A stretch of DNA of 64,000 nt from Streptomyces ambofaciens ATCC 23877 (GTDB lineage Bacteria; Actinomycetota; Actinomycetes; Streptomycetales; Streptomycetaceae). The position numbers and the translations under genes were made by a program. Location: positions 6,373,001 to 6,437,000 of the forward strand of contig NZ_CP012382.1 in the NCBI RefSeq assembly GCF_001267885.1. The letters are read 5' to 3'. Shown here one piece after another: positions 36,687 to 44,623 of the stretch; position 1 is the first letter of the stretch; each line of letters begins with the position of its first letter. The notes below the pieces were generated by a model. It did no database searches. It was not told the DNA's origin and saw only the letters and a program-made list of their open reading frames with translations.

Positions 36687-37579
36687 CCGACGTCCGGACC
36701 ACCGTCGTCGTCATCACCCACAACCGGCGCCGCGAACTCCTGCGCACGCTGGGCCACCTCGCCGAACTCCCCGAAGCACCGAGGGTGATCGTCACCGACA
36801 ACGCCTCCACGGACGGCACCGCCTCCGCCGTCGCCCACCACCACCCGCACGTCGGCCTCCTGCGCCCCGGCCGCAACCTGGGCGCCGTCGGCCGCAACCT
36901 GGCGGTCCGACGGGTCCGCACGCCCTACGTCGCCTTCTGCGACGACGACTCCTGGTGGGCGCCCGGCTCCCTGTCCGGGGCCGCCGACCTGCTCGACCGG
37001 TACCCGGCGGTCGGCGCGGTCACCGCCCGCATCGTCGTCGAGCCGGACGGCACCGAGGACCCCATCGTCAGGGAACTGCGCGACTCGCCCGTTCCCCGCC
37101 CGGACTGGCTCCCGGGACCGGCCCTCGGCTCCTTCCTGGCCGCCGCGACCGTGCTGCGCACCGACGCCTTCCGGGCCGCGGGCGGCTTCCACCCCCGGCT
37201 GTGGCTGGGCGGCGAGGAGGAACTGCTCGCCGCTGACCTGGCGGCGAACGGCTGGTGGCTGACGTACGCCGACCACCTGACGATCCACCACCACCCCTCG
37301 ACGGCCCGGGACTCGACCCTGCGGCGCGCGCACGGCATCCGCAACACCCTGTGGTTCACCTGGCTGCGCCGCCCGGCCGGTCCCGCCCTGCGCCGCACCC
37401 TCCACCTGGCCCGCACCGTCCCCCGCGACACCGCGTCCCTGCGCGCCTTCGCCGAGGCGACGGCCGCCCTGCCGTGGGTGCTGCGCGAACGCCGGGTGCT
37501 ACCCCCCGAGGTCGAGGCCCGCCTGCGCTCCCTGGAACCCACCCAGCGCACCTCGACGGCCCGCACCTACACGGGCTGA
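36683..37579 (+). CDS. Glycosyltransferase family 2 (paralogue of the preceding gene)
   Basis: 298 residues from ATG 36683. GT-A motifs: TVVVITHNRRRELLRTLGHL, VIVTDNASTDGTASAV, GRNLGAVGRNLAVRRVRTPYV, FCDDDSWWAPGSL and LGGEEELLAADLAANGWWLTYADHL. Last gene of the operon that starts at 25860. It is convergent with the pyruvyl-transferase-like gene, 45 bases away. Confidence 0.9.
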   Translation: MTDVRTTVVVITHNRRRELLRTLGHLAELPEAPRVIVTDNASTDGTASAVAHHHPHVGLLRPGRNLGAVGRNLAVRRVRTPYVAFCDDDSWWAPGSLSGAADLLDRYPAVGAVTARIVVEPDGTEDPIVRELRDSPVPRPDWLPGPALGSFLAAATVLRTDAFRAAGGFHPRLWLGGEEELLAADLAANGWWLTYADHLTIHHHPSTARDSTLRRAHGIRNTLWFTWLRRPAGPALRRTLHLARTVPRDTASLRAFAEATAALPWVLRERRVLPPEVEARLRSLEPTQRTSTARTYTG

Positions 37580-37624
37580 CCGGCCCCCGGACGGGCCGGC
37601 ACGGAACGGGCCGGCCGCGTGCCA

Positions 37625-38539
37625 CTAACCGACCGGCCCCGCTCCCAGCGCCGCCACCAGCCCGTCCGCGGTGTCCTCCGCGGCCTCCGCCGACCGGAAG
37701 CCGGCGCCGATCCGCGCGGCCTCCTCCCGTCCGCGGGTCAGGCACCAGTCCCACCAGTGCTCCAGGGCGCCCACCGTCAGCCCTTCGGCGGGCAGCAGTG
37801 CCGGCCAGCCGCAGGCGCGGGCCTGTGCCGTCACCTTCGCGCCGCCCGCGACCGGGTCCACCGCCAGTGCGGGGGTCCCCGCCCGCAGCGCCAGGACCAG
37901 CCCGTGCAGCCGGTCGGTCACGACCAGGTCCAGCCGGGCCAGTACGGCCTCCAGCTGGGCGGGTGTGCCGCACAGCCGCCAGTCGTGGGCGTCGAGCCGG
38001 GTCTCCAGTTCCAGCCGCGCGCAGTCCTTGCCGGCCAGCCAGCGCGTCAGTTCCGCGGCGGCCTCGGCGTGCCGCCGCCGACCCCCGTACTCGTGCTGCC
38101 CGTGGGTGAGGACCACCCCGGCGACCGGCCGGGCGGGCGGTGCGGGCGCGCGGGCCGCGAGGTCCAGGGTCGGCACGGTGCCGGCGGCGTCCCGGGCGAG
38201 CACCTGGTGGAAGCCGGTGACGGCCGGGGACCCGGGGTCGACGACGGAGACGCCGACCGCGATCCGCACACAGTGCGCGAACCGCCGGTGCAGTTCCTCG
38301 ATCTGCCGTCCGTGCACCGGCCCGCACACGAAGACCAGGCGGGTGTACGCGGCCGGGTCGACGTCCGCGAAGTGCATGTCGCCGGGCCGGAATCCGGGGC
38401 TCCACACGACGTCGTACGCGAGCCCCGCGTCCCGCAACACCGCCTCCACCCGCCGCAGCGCCAGCACGTCCCCGGCGGTCGCCTCCCCGTGCAGGAAGCT
38501 GAACCAGCCGGTCACCAGGATCCTGTCTCGTCCGTGCAC
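37625..38539 (-). CDS. Polysaccharide pyruvyl transferase-like protein
   Basis: 304 residues from GTG 38539. The N-terminus ILVTGWFSFLHGEATAGDVLALRRVEAVLRDAG and the C-terminal DLVVTDRLHGLVLALRAGTPALAVDPVAGGAKV fit the polysaccharide pyruvyl transferase / CsaB family, with the conserved Arg-Leu-His-Gly. Members add pyruvate ketals to surface sugars. It faces the heptose/glycosyltransferase operon and probably modifies the same polymer. A 15-bp repeat array occupies its upstream region. Confidence 0.8.
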   Translation of the reverse strand: MHGRDRILVTGWFSFLHGEATAGDVLALRRVEAVLRDAGLAYDVVWSPGFRPGDMHFADVDPAAYTRLVFVCGPVHGRQIEELHRRFAHCVRIAVGVSVVDPGSPAVTGFHQVLARDAAGTVPTLDLAARAPAPPARPVAGVVLTHGQHEYGGRRRHAEAAAELTRWLAGKDCARLELETRLDAHDWRLCGTPAQLEAVLARLDLVVTDRLHGLVLALRAGTPALAVDPVAGGAKVTAQARACGWPALLPAEGLTVGALEHWWDWCLTRGREEAARIGAGFRSAEAAEDTADGLVAALGAGPVG

Positions 38540-38562
38540 AGTGCCCCCGGGTGCCCCTCCCG

Positions 38563-38622
38563 GGGCACGGCAACCACGGGCACGGCAACCACGGGCACGG
38601 CAACCACGGGCACGGCAACCAC
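38563..38622. repeat. Four identical 15-bp tandem repeats
   Basis: Four exact copies of GGGCACGGCAACCAC, 24-83 bases upstream of the pyruvyl-transferase-like start codon, inside its leader or promoter. The rest of 38540-38809 shows no convincing gene; a 46-codon leftward frame at 38634-38774 is possible but weak. Confidence 0.9.
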
Positions 38623-38809
38623 CGGGGGACCGTTCAGCGCCTCACCACCGGCTCGAAGGCCCTGCGCACGTCGGCTCCCGACGGGGTGACGGCCTGCCGC
38701 GAGGGGACACTGCCGAAGTACCCGAGGACGCCCGGGCAGCTCGCCCCGCCGATCTGCACCGTGCGGTCGGCCACCGGCCTCCCGGTGCGCGGCGCGTAGA
38801 CCCGCCCTG

Positions 38810-38947
38810 GTCCGGCTCCGGGACGTCCGCCGGCCGGGAGCCCCGCGTCCGCTGCCGCGCCACCTCACCGGCCACGAGGCCGCCGTCCTGTCCGTGGCCT
38901 TCGCCCCCGACAGCCGCGTGGTCGCCGCGGGCGCCGAGGACGGCACC
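38810..38947 (+). pseudogene. WD40-repeat remnant
   Basis: 46 codons read as one WD40 unit and the end of another: VRLRDVRRPG, then HLTGHEAAVLSVAFAPDSR and VVAAGAEDGT. No start, no further repeats and no long frame, so it is a leftover of a lost WD40 (possibly NACHT/STAND-type) gene. It ends about 50 bases before the AlkZ-like gene. Confidence 0.65.
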
Positions 38948-38997
38948 CCCGGGGCTCGCGGACGGAACCTGTCCGCGTCCGCCGCTACCGTGCACGC

Positions 38998-40107
38998 ATG
39001 ACGACCAAGGCATCCGCGACCGCCCCCGTCCTCGGCACCCGGGCCCTCAACCGCGCCACTCTGGAGAGGCAGTTGCTGCTGCGCCGCGCGTCGATGCCGG
39101 CCGAGGCCGCCGTCGCGCACCTCGTCGGGCTCCAGGCCCAGAACGTGAAACCCCCGTACTACGCGCTCGCCGCCCGCCTCGACGGCTTCACGCCCGAGGA
39201 CCTGTCCGGGGCGATGGCCGACCGCCGGGTCGCCCGCCTGGTCACCCTCCGCTCGACCCTCCACACCCACACCGCCGACGACTGCCTCACCCTGCGCCCG
39301 CTGGTGCAGGCCGCCCGGGACCGGGAGCTGGGGAACTTCCGCAAGGGCCTCGTGGGTGTCGACCTGGACCGCCTCGCCGTCCTCGCCCGAGAGCTGGTCG
39401 AGGCCGAGCCGCGCACCATGGGCCAGTTGCGCGAGGCGCTCCTCGCCCGGTGGCCGGACGCCGACCCGCAGGCCCTGGCCGTCGCCGCCCGCTGCCGGCT
39501 CCCGCTCGTCCAGGTGACACCGCGCGGCCTGTGGGGAAGGAGCGGACAGGTCACGCTCACCACCGCCGAGCACTGGCTCGGCCGCCCCGCCCGGCCGGCT
39601 CCCGCTCCGGACGAGACCGTCCTCCGCTACCTCGCCGCCTTCGGTCCGGCCTCCGTGCGGGACATGCAGACCTGGGCGGGCCTGACCAGGCTCCGGGACG
39701 CCTTCGAGCGACTCCGGCCCCGGCTGGTCACCTTCCGGAGCCCGGACGGCACCGAGCTGTTCGACCTCCCCGACGCGCCCCGCCCCGACCCGGACACGCC
39801 CGCCCCGCCGCGCTTCCTGCCCGAGTTCGACAACCTGCTCCTCTCCCACGCCGACCGCACCCGCCTCGTCCCGCCCGCCCACAAGGGCCGCACCTGGTCG
39901 AAGAACGTGGCGCACCGAGTCCTCCTCGTCGACGGCTTCGTGGCCGGGCTGTGGAGGACGGCCGACGACGTCCTCGTCGTCGAGCCCTTCGACCGCCTCA
40001 CGAAGGTCCGGTGGGACGAGGTCGTGGCCGAGGGGCAGCGGATGCTGGCGGCCCTGCACCCGGGGACGGCGTACGACGTCCGGCAGGGGACCGTGCGCGG
40101 CGACTGA
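38998..40107 (+). CDS. Winged-helix DNA-binding protein of the AlkZ/YcaQ family
   Basis: 369 residues from ATG 38998. The family (HTH_42) comprises DNA glycosylases that unhook crosslinks and bulky alkyl adducts, including self-resistance proteins for DNA-alkylating antibiotics in Streptomyces. The catalytic QxQ motif is present as Q46-A-Q48 in HLVGLQAQNVKPPYYAL. Other landmarks are LVTLRSTLHTHTADDC and the C-terminal FLPEFDNLLLSHADRTRLVPP and VLLVDGFVAGLW. It stands alone, not in an antibiotic cluster, so a general repair role is more likely. A strong terminator follows. Confidence 0.85.
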   Translation: MTTKASATAPVLGTRALNRATLERQLLLRRASMPAEAAVAHLVGLQAQNVKPPYYALAARLDGFTPEDLSGAMADRRVARLVTLRSTLHTHTADDCLTLRPLVQAARDRELGNFRKGLVGVDLDRLAVLARELVEAEPRTMGQLREALLARWPDADPQALAVAARCRLPLVQVTPRGLWGRSGQVTLTTAEHWLGRPARPAPAPDETVLRYLAAFGPASVRDMQTWAGLTRLRDAFERLRPRLVTFRSPDGTELFDLPDAPRPDPDTPAPPRFLPEFDNLLLSHADRTRLVPPAHKGRTWSKNVAHRVLLVDGFVAGLWRTADDVLVVEPFDRLTKVRWDEVVAEGQRMLAALHPGTAYDVRQGTVRGD

Positions 40108-40123
40108 CACGCGGAGATGGAGA

Positions 40124-40164
40124 GGGGGCGTTGCGGGCCGCTCGTGGAGGCCCGCAACGCCCCC
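40124..40164. terminator. Strong bidirectional terminator
   Basis: Perfect 16-bp stem GGGGGCGTTGCGGGCC / GGCCCGCAACGCCCCC with a 9-nt loop, between the convergent AlkZ-like and trypsin genes. Confidence 0.92.
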
Positions 40165-40172
40165 CGGTCTGT

Positions 40173-40193
40173 CACCTGAGGGGTGCTCAGGTG
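40173..40193. terminator. Second hairpin next to the trypsin stop
   Basis: Inverted repeat CACCTGA / TCAGGTG with a 7-nt loop, 15 bases from the leftward trypsin stop; a second, weaker terminator in tandem. Confidence 0.5.
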
Positions 40194-40207
40194 GTTTCGG
40201 TGCGGGG

Positions 40208-40996
40208 CTAGGAGGTGACCTGCGCGGTCACCAGGCCCGAGAACGTGGTCAGCCGGGAGTAGACACCCGGATAACCCGCCCGGGCACAGCCCTCGCCCCA
40301 GGAGGTGATCCCTGCCAGGACGCCCCCGATGACCAGGGGTCCGCCGCTGTCGCCCTGGCAGGTGTCCACGCCGCCGGAGGGGAGTCCGGCGCACACCATG
40401 TCGCTCGCGACGAAGTCGGAGCCGTAGGAGCCGCGGCAGCTCGTGTCCGACACGACCGGTACGGTCGCGGTCCGCAGCTGGTTGGAGGAGGAGCCGTTCT
40501 CCCGGGTGGTGCCCCAGCCGAGGACACGGGCGGTGGTGCCGGCCGCGTAGACGGAGGTGTCCGAGGCGGACACGTACTTCGCCGGCGTGTACGGCATCGA
40601 CCTCGACAGGGTCAGGACCGCTACGTCGTCACCGTTGGTGGCGTCGGTGTAGTCCGGGTGGATCCAGATCCGGCTGACCTGGGCGACCGTGCCGTTGGTG
40701 CCGTTCAGGTAGGTGCGTCCGCCGACGACGCGCACGCTGCGGGTGCTCTCGCCGACCATGCAGTGGGCGGCGGTGACGACCTTGGTGGGGGAGACCAGGG
40801 TGCCTCCGCAGAACTGGTTCTGCGAGGCGTCCGTGATCTGCATGACGAAGGGGTACGCGCTCGTCGTGGTCGTCGAACCTCCGACGATGGGCTGCGGCGC
40901 GGCGACGGCGGAGGGCGCGGCCAGCATCGCGGTGACCGCGGCGCCGGCGGTGGCCAGGGCGGCGGCGGTCGATCTGGCGCGGGTGAGCCCGAACAT
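40208..40996 (-). CDS. Secreted trypsin-like serine protease
   Basis: 262 residues from ATG 40996, with GAGGAG five bases upstream. Signal peptide (AAALATAGAAVTAMLAAPSAVA), short propeptide, then mature trypsin starting near IVGG. The catalytic triad is complete: H in VVTAAHCMVG, D in NGDDVAVLTLS, S in DTCQGDSGGPLVIGG. The Asp six residues before the Ser predicts trypsin specificity (cut after Lys/Arg). Resembles Streptomyces trypsins that act in nutrition and mycelial turnover. A 14-bp repeat array lies upstream of its promoter. Confidence 0.95.
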   Translation of the reverse strand: MFGLTRARSTAAALATAGAAVTAMLAAPSAVAAPQPIVGGSTTTTSAYPFVMQITDASQNQFCGGTLVSPTKVVTAAHCMVGESTRSVRVVGGRTYLNGTNGTVAQVSRIWIHPDYTDATNGDDVAVLTLSRSMPYTPAKYVSASDTSVYAAGTTARVLGWGTTRENGSSSNQLRTATVPVVSDTSCRGSYGSDFVASDMVCAGLPSGGVDTCQGDSGGPLVIGGVLAGITSWGEGCARAGYPGVYSRLTTFSGLVTAQVTS

Positions 40997-41186
40997 GAGT
41001 CTCCTCAAGGGGTTGCCGGTGGGGGGTCGCACGGGGTGGGGGGTGGACACGGGGGTCTCGGGACAGACCCCCGTATGCCCGGGCGAGCGGCACGTGCTCA
41101 CGCTAGGACCGGCGGCGCGGACCCCCCAATGAGGGAAGCCCCTAGGGGAGTCGGGCAGGGAAAACCCTCGGCCGCCCCTCGGTGAC

Positions 41187-41490
41187 CCGACCGGCCCCAC
41201 CGAGCCGGGCCGACCGAGCCGGCCCCACCGAGCCGGGCCGACCGAGCCGGGCCGACCGAGCCGCGCCCACCGAGCCGGGCCGACCGAGCCGCGCCCACCG
41301 AGCCGGGCCGACCGAGCCGGGCCGACCGAGCCGGGCGCACCGAGCCGGGCCGACCGAGCCGGGCGCACCGAGCCGGGCGCACCGAGCCGGGCGCACCGAG
41401 CCGGGCCTGCCGAGCCGGGCCGACCGAGCCGGCCCCACCGGGCCGGCCTCACCGAGCCGGCCCCGCCGAGCCGGGCCCGCCGAGCCGGTG
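41187..41490. repeat. Array of about 21 tandem 14-bp repeats
   Basis: Imperfect head-to-tail copies of CCGAGCCGGGCCGA and variants, about 300 bases. It lies between the trypsin gene promoter (leftward, ATG at 40996) and the end of the LuxR/ATPase gene (41526). Frames through it are open on both strands only because the period repeats three times per 42 bases; no start or coding signal. The remaining 40997-41186 is the trypsin promoter region. Confidence 0.9.
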
Positions 41491-41525
41491 GTCCGCGTCA
41501 CTCGCTGCGCGTCACCCGTCGCGCG

Positions 41526-44363
41526 TCACTCGCTCCGCCGGCCCGCCGCCAGTCGGACGATGTCCACCCGGGACCGGATCCCGAGCTTGCGGTAGACGCG
41601 GGTCAGGGTCGCCTCGACCGTCTTGACGCTGACGAACAGGCGGCCGGCGATCTCCCGGTTGGTCGCGCCCTCCATGACGAGCGCGGCCACCTGGCGCTCC
41701 ATCGCGGCGAGCCCCGCCAGACCGTCGGGCACCACGAGGGCCGCGGCGGGCACCGGGAGCGCGGCCCGTGCCGCGGACGCCTCCAACCGCCGCAGCCAGG
41801 GCAGCGCCCGGCAGCGCCGGAAGAGGCGCGCCGCGTCGTCGTACGCCGCCGGGCCCGGCGCCCGCCCCGGCCGGCCCGCCCGCAGCTCCGCCAGCGCGAA
41901 GGCCGCCCGCGCCTCCTCCAGGCCGTAGCCCAGCTCGGCCAGCCGCTCCCGCGCCGACGTCAACCCGGTGACGGCGGCCCGGTGTTCGCCCCGTGCCGCC
42001 CGCACCAGCGCCTCGGCCCGGTCCAGCACGGCGAGCACGCCGCCGCGCCCGAGCCGCAGCGCGTGCACGCGCGTGACGTCGACGACCTCCTGCGCCTCGG
42101 CCGTCGCCCCGGTACGCACCAGCGCCTCGGCGAGGTCGCCCTGCCACCGGCCGCGCGCCGGGTCGGTGATGCCGGCGCCGGCCTCCAGCTCCCGTACCCG
42201 GCTCAGCGCGTGCACGGCCGCCTCCGCGTCGCCCGCCACCAGGCTCGCGTGACCGAGGGCGGCCAGCGCCCGCGACAGGTACACGGCGTCGCCGTCCTCC
42301 TCGGCCCGCCGCACCGCCTCCCGCGCCAGGGCCAGCGCCCGTTCCACGTCCCCTCCGGCGGCCTCGGCGAGCGCGGCCTGCATCGCACCCGCGCCTTCGC
42401 CGATGCCCGCGTCCCGGGCCAGCGTCAGACTCTCCCGGGACAGCTCCAGGGCCCTGCCGCAGTGGCCGGAGTGCAGCTCGGTCTCGGCGAGGAACCGCAG
42501 GTAGTGGACCTCGCTCTCGGCCATGCCGCGCCGGCGCGCCTCGCGCAGCAGCGCGGTCGCGGCGGTCCGCGCCTCGGCCAGCCGGTCGCTCATCACCAGC
42601 CAGCGGAACCGGGAGGAACCGGCCCCGTTGTGGTGACACGCCACCCGCGCGTCCTGCGGCTCGTCGAGCGCCCGCCGGATGGTCGCCGGGGCGTCGGGAT
42701 GCCCCATCAGCGTCTCGGCCTGCGCCTGGAAGGCCAGCGCCAGCAGCTCGGTGCGCCGGTCCCCGGCCCGTGCCGCCAGCCGGGCGGCGTGCGCGGCCTC
42801 CTCCCGGCCCTGGGCGAAGTCCCCCTGCACCACCAGGCCGCGCCAGGCGAGTTGGTAGTGGACCAGGGCGAGCAGCCGGGGATCGTCCCCCGCGTCGGCC
42901 AGGACCTGCGGGAAGACGGCGTCGACCTCGCCGATGGCCTGCCCGGCCGCCTCGATCACCACCATCCAGGCGCGTACCCGCTCCCCGGGCGCGGTGGCCC
43001 GGGTCAGTACCTCACGGGCGATGTCCCGGGCGAGGTCCTGCTCACCCGCGGTGATCGCGTCCTCGGCGGCCTGGAGCCGGCGCTCGTCCGGCCCCGGTGC
43101 GCTGTCCGCCGGGGTGTGCCGGGCGGCGAGCAGCCCCAGCGACGCGGCGACCGACGGGGCCCCGCGGTCCCGGGCCAGCGCGGCCGCCTCGGCCAGCCGG
43201 GCCGCCACCCGCGGATCGGTGCCGGTGGTGGCGAGCGCCAGGTGCCGGGCCCGCTCGATCGGGTCGGAGGCCGCCGTGGACAGCGCGGCGTGCGCGGCCC
43301 GCCGCTCCGGCGCCGGGGCCTCGGCGTACAGCGCGGCCGAGATCAGCGGATGCGCGAACCGTACGGTGGGTCCCTCCGGGTCGGTCGCCAGCAGACCCAG
43401 CCGCGCCGCCTGGGCGGTCTCCGCCTCGGCGTTGCTCCGGCCGGCCGCGTGCAGCAGGGCCGGGGTCGGGCGGGCGCCGGCGCTGGCCACCAGGAGGGTG
43501 CGCCGGGCCTCGTCCGACAGCATCTCCAGGCGGGAGAGGACCAGGGCGCGCAGCGAGGTCGGCACCGGCAGCGGCTCGCCCGGCCGCGGCGCGGTGGGGC
43601 TCTCGGCGAGCGCCCGGCCCAGCTCCAGCGCGAAGAGCGGATTGCCGCCGCTGGTGCGGTGGATGTCGCGGACCGTGGAACGGGGCAGGCCGCAGTAGCC
43701 GCGGTCGTCGAGCAGGGCCGAGACCTGGGCACGGGTCAGCGGTCCGAGGCGCACCGCGCGGGTGTCCGGCGGGGACGCGCGCAGATGGCGGTCGTACTCG
43801 GCGCCCTCCGTCTCCGGCCCCTCGGTCCGCACCGCGCACAGCATCCGTACCGGGGTGTCGCCCAGGCGGCGGGCGGCGAAACCGAGGAGCTCGGCGCTGG
43901 CCGGGTCGAGCCACTGCAGGTCGTCGGCGACGACCAGCACGGGACCCTTCGCGGCGAGCGCGCGCAGCGTGGAGAGCACCGCCAGCCGCAGCGCCAGACC
44001 GTCGCGCTGGAGGGTGGACTCGCCGCGGCCCGTGAGCGCCGACTCCAGCGCGGTGCGCTGCGCGGCGGGCAGGGCGTCCGACACCTCGTCCAGCACCAGA
44101 CCGAACAGGTCGGCGAGGGCGAGGAAGGGGAGGTGGGATTCGGACTCGGTGGCCGAGCAGCGCAACACGGTGTGGGCCGTGCGCGCGTATTCGGCGGCCA
44201 GACTGCGCAGGACGGTCGACTTTCCGATTCCGGCGGGGCCGTGCAGCAGCACACTGCCGCCGCGGGTGAGTTGCTCGCGCGCCGCGCCGAACGACTCCTC
44301 CCGCCCGATGACCAGGTCGGAGCGGCATCCGGCAGACTCCGCGAAGTCCCGTCGCACGGTCAC
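41526..44363 (-). CDS. LAL-type regulator (large ATP-binding LuxR family)
   Basis: 945 residues from GTG 44363, with GGAGGGGA upstream. An AAA/NACHT-like ATPase domain comes first: Walker A HGPAGIGKST (41-50) and Walker B VLVVADDLQWLD. A long TPR-like alpha-helical middle follows, then a C-terminal LuxR helix-turn-helix (VAALVMEGATNREIAGRLFVSVKTVEATLTRVYRKLGI). LAL regulators activate catabolic or secondary-metabolite genes on binding an inducer. A second, smaller LuxR regulator gene lies just upstream on the same strand. Confidence 0.92.
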   Translation of the reverse strand: MTVRRDFAESAGCRSDLVIGREESFGAAREQLTRGGSVLLHGPAGIGKSTVLRSLAAEYARTAHTVLRCSATESESHLPFLALADLFGLVLDEVSDALPAAQRTALESALTGRGESTLQRDGLALRLAVLSTLRALAAKGPVLVVADDLQWLDPASAELLGFAARRLGDTPVRMLCAVRTEGPETEGAEYDRHLRASPPDTRAVRLGPLTRAQVSALLDDRGYCGLPRSTVRDIHRTSGGNPLFALELGRALAESPTAPRPGEPLPVPTSLRALVLSRLEMLSDEARRTLLVASAGARPTPALLHAAGRSNAEAETAQAARLGLLATDPEGPTVRFAHPLISAALYAEAPAPERRAAHAALSTAASDPIERARHLALATTGTDPRVAARLAEAAALARDRGAPSVAASLGLLAARHTPADSAPGPDERRLQAAEDAITAGEQDLARDIAREVLTRATAPGERVRAWMVVIEAAGQAIGEVDAVFPQVLADAGDDPRLLALVHYQLAWRGLVVQGDFAQGREEAAHAARLAARAGDRRTELLALAFQAQAETLMGHPDAPATIRRALDEPQDARVACHHNGAGSSRFRWLVMSDRLAEARTAATALLREARRRGMAESEVHYLRFLAETELHSGHCGRALELSRESLTLARDAGIGEGAGAMQAALAEAAGGDVERALALAREAVRRAEEDGDAVYLSRALAALGHASLVAGDAEAAVHALSRVRELEAGAGITDPARGRWQGDLAEALVRTGATAEAQEVVDVTRVHALRLGRGGVLAVLDRAEALVRAARGEHRAAVTGLTSARERLAELGYGLEEARAAFALAELRAGRPGRAPGPAAYDDAARLFRRCRALPWLRRLEASAARAALPVPAAALVVPDGLAGLAAMERQVAALVMEGATNREIAGRLFVSVKTVEATLTRVYRKLGIRSRVDIVRLAAGRRSE

Positions 44364-44560
44364 CGCTCCCCTCCGTATGACGCGTCCCGCGCGTATGTCG
44401 TGTCCTGGCCAATATTAGGCAACGGTCCCCTGAACCGCCGGGGGACGAAGGGGTGACGGAAACAACAGCAAGAGGGCGCCTCCGCAGAGGAGGGGCGGCG
44501 TGAAAACCCGCGGCACCCGTCGGTCACGGCGGCCGACCGCCCCGGCCTGCCGGCCCGCTC

Positions 44561-44623
44561 ACGGCAGCCCTCCGGCCCGGCGAGTCGCCCCCTTACGGCA
44601 GCCCTCCGGCGCGGCGAGCCGCC
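44561..44623. repeat. 34-bp-offset duplication of the 3' end of the LuxR gene
   Basis: Bases 44595-44623 (last codons and stop region of the leftward LuxR gene) recur at 44561-44589 with two mismatches in 29. A local duplication just beyond the stop codon. The intergenic stretch 44364-44592 otherwise holds a weak hairpin around 44479-44503. Confidence 0.7.

Noticed and set aside
38634..38774. Possible 46-codon leftward small protein (ADRTVQIGGASCPGVLGYFG...)
   Set aside because: Reads protein-like but has only a GTG with poorly spaced ribosome-binding site and no recognised relative; could equally be a remnant like the WD40 piece next to it.
40629..41501. Open frames through the 14-bp repeat array
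   Set aside because: A 14-bp unit gives a 42-base, 14-residue period on every frame, so openness is expected; no start signal, and the trypsin start at 40996 is well supported by its ribosome-binding site and signal peptide.
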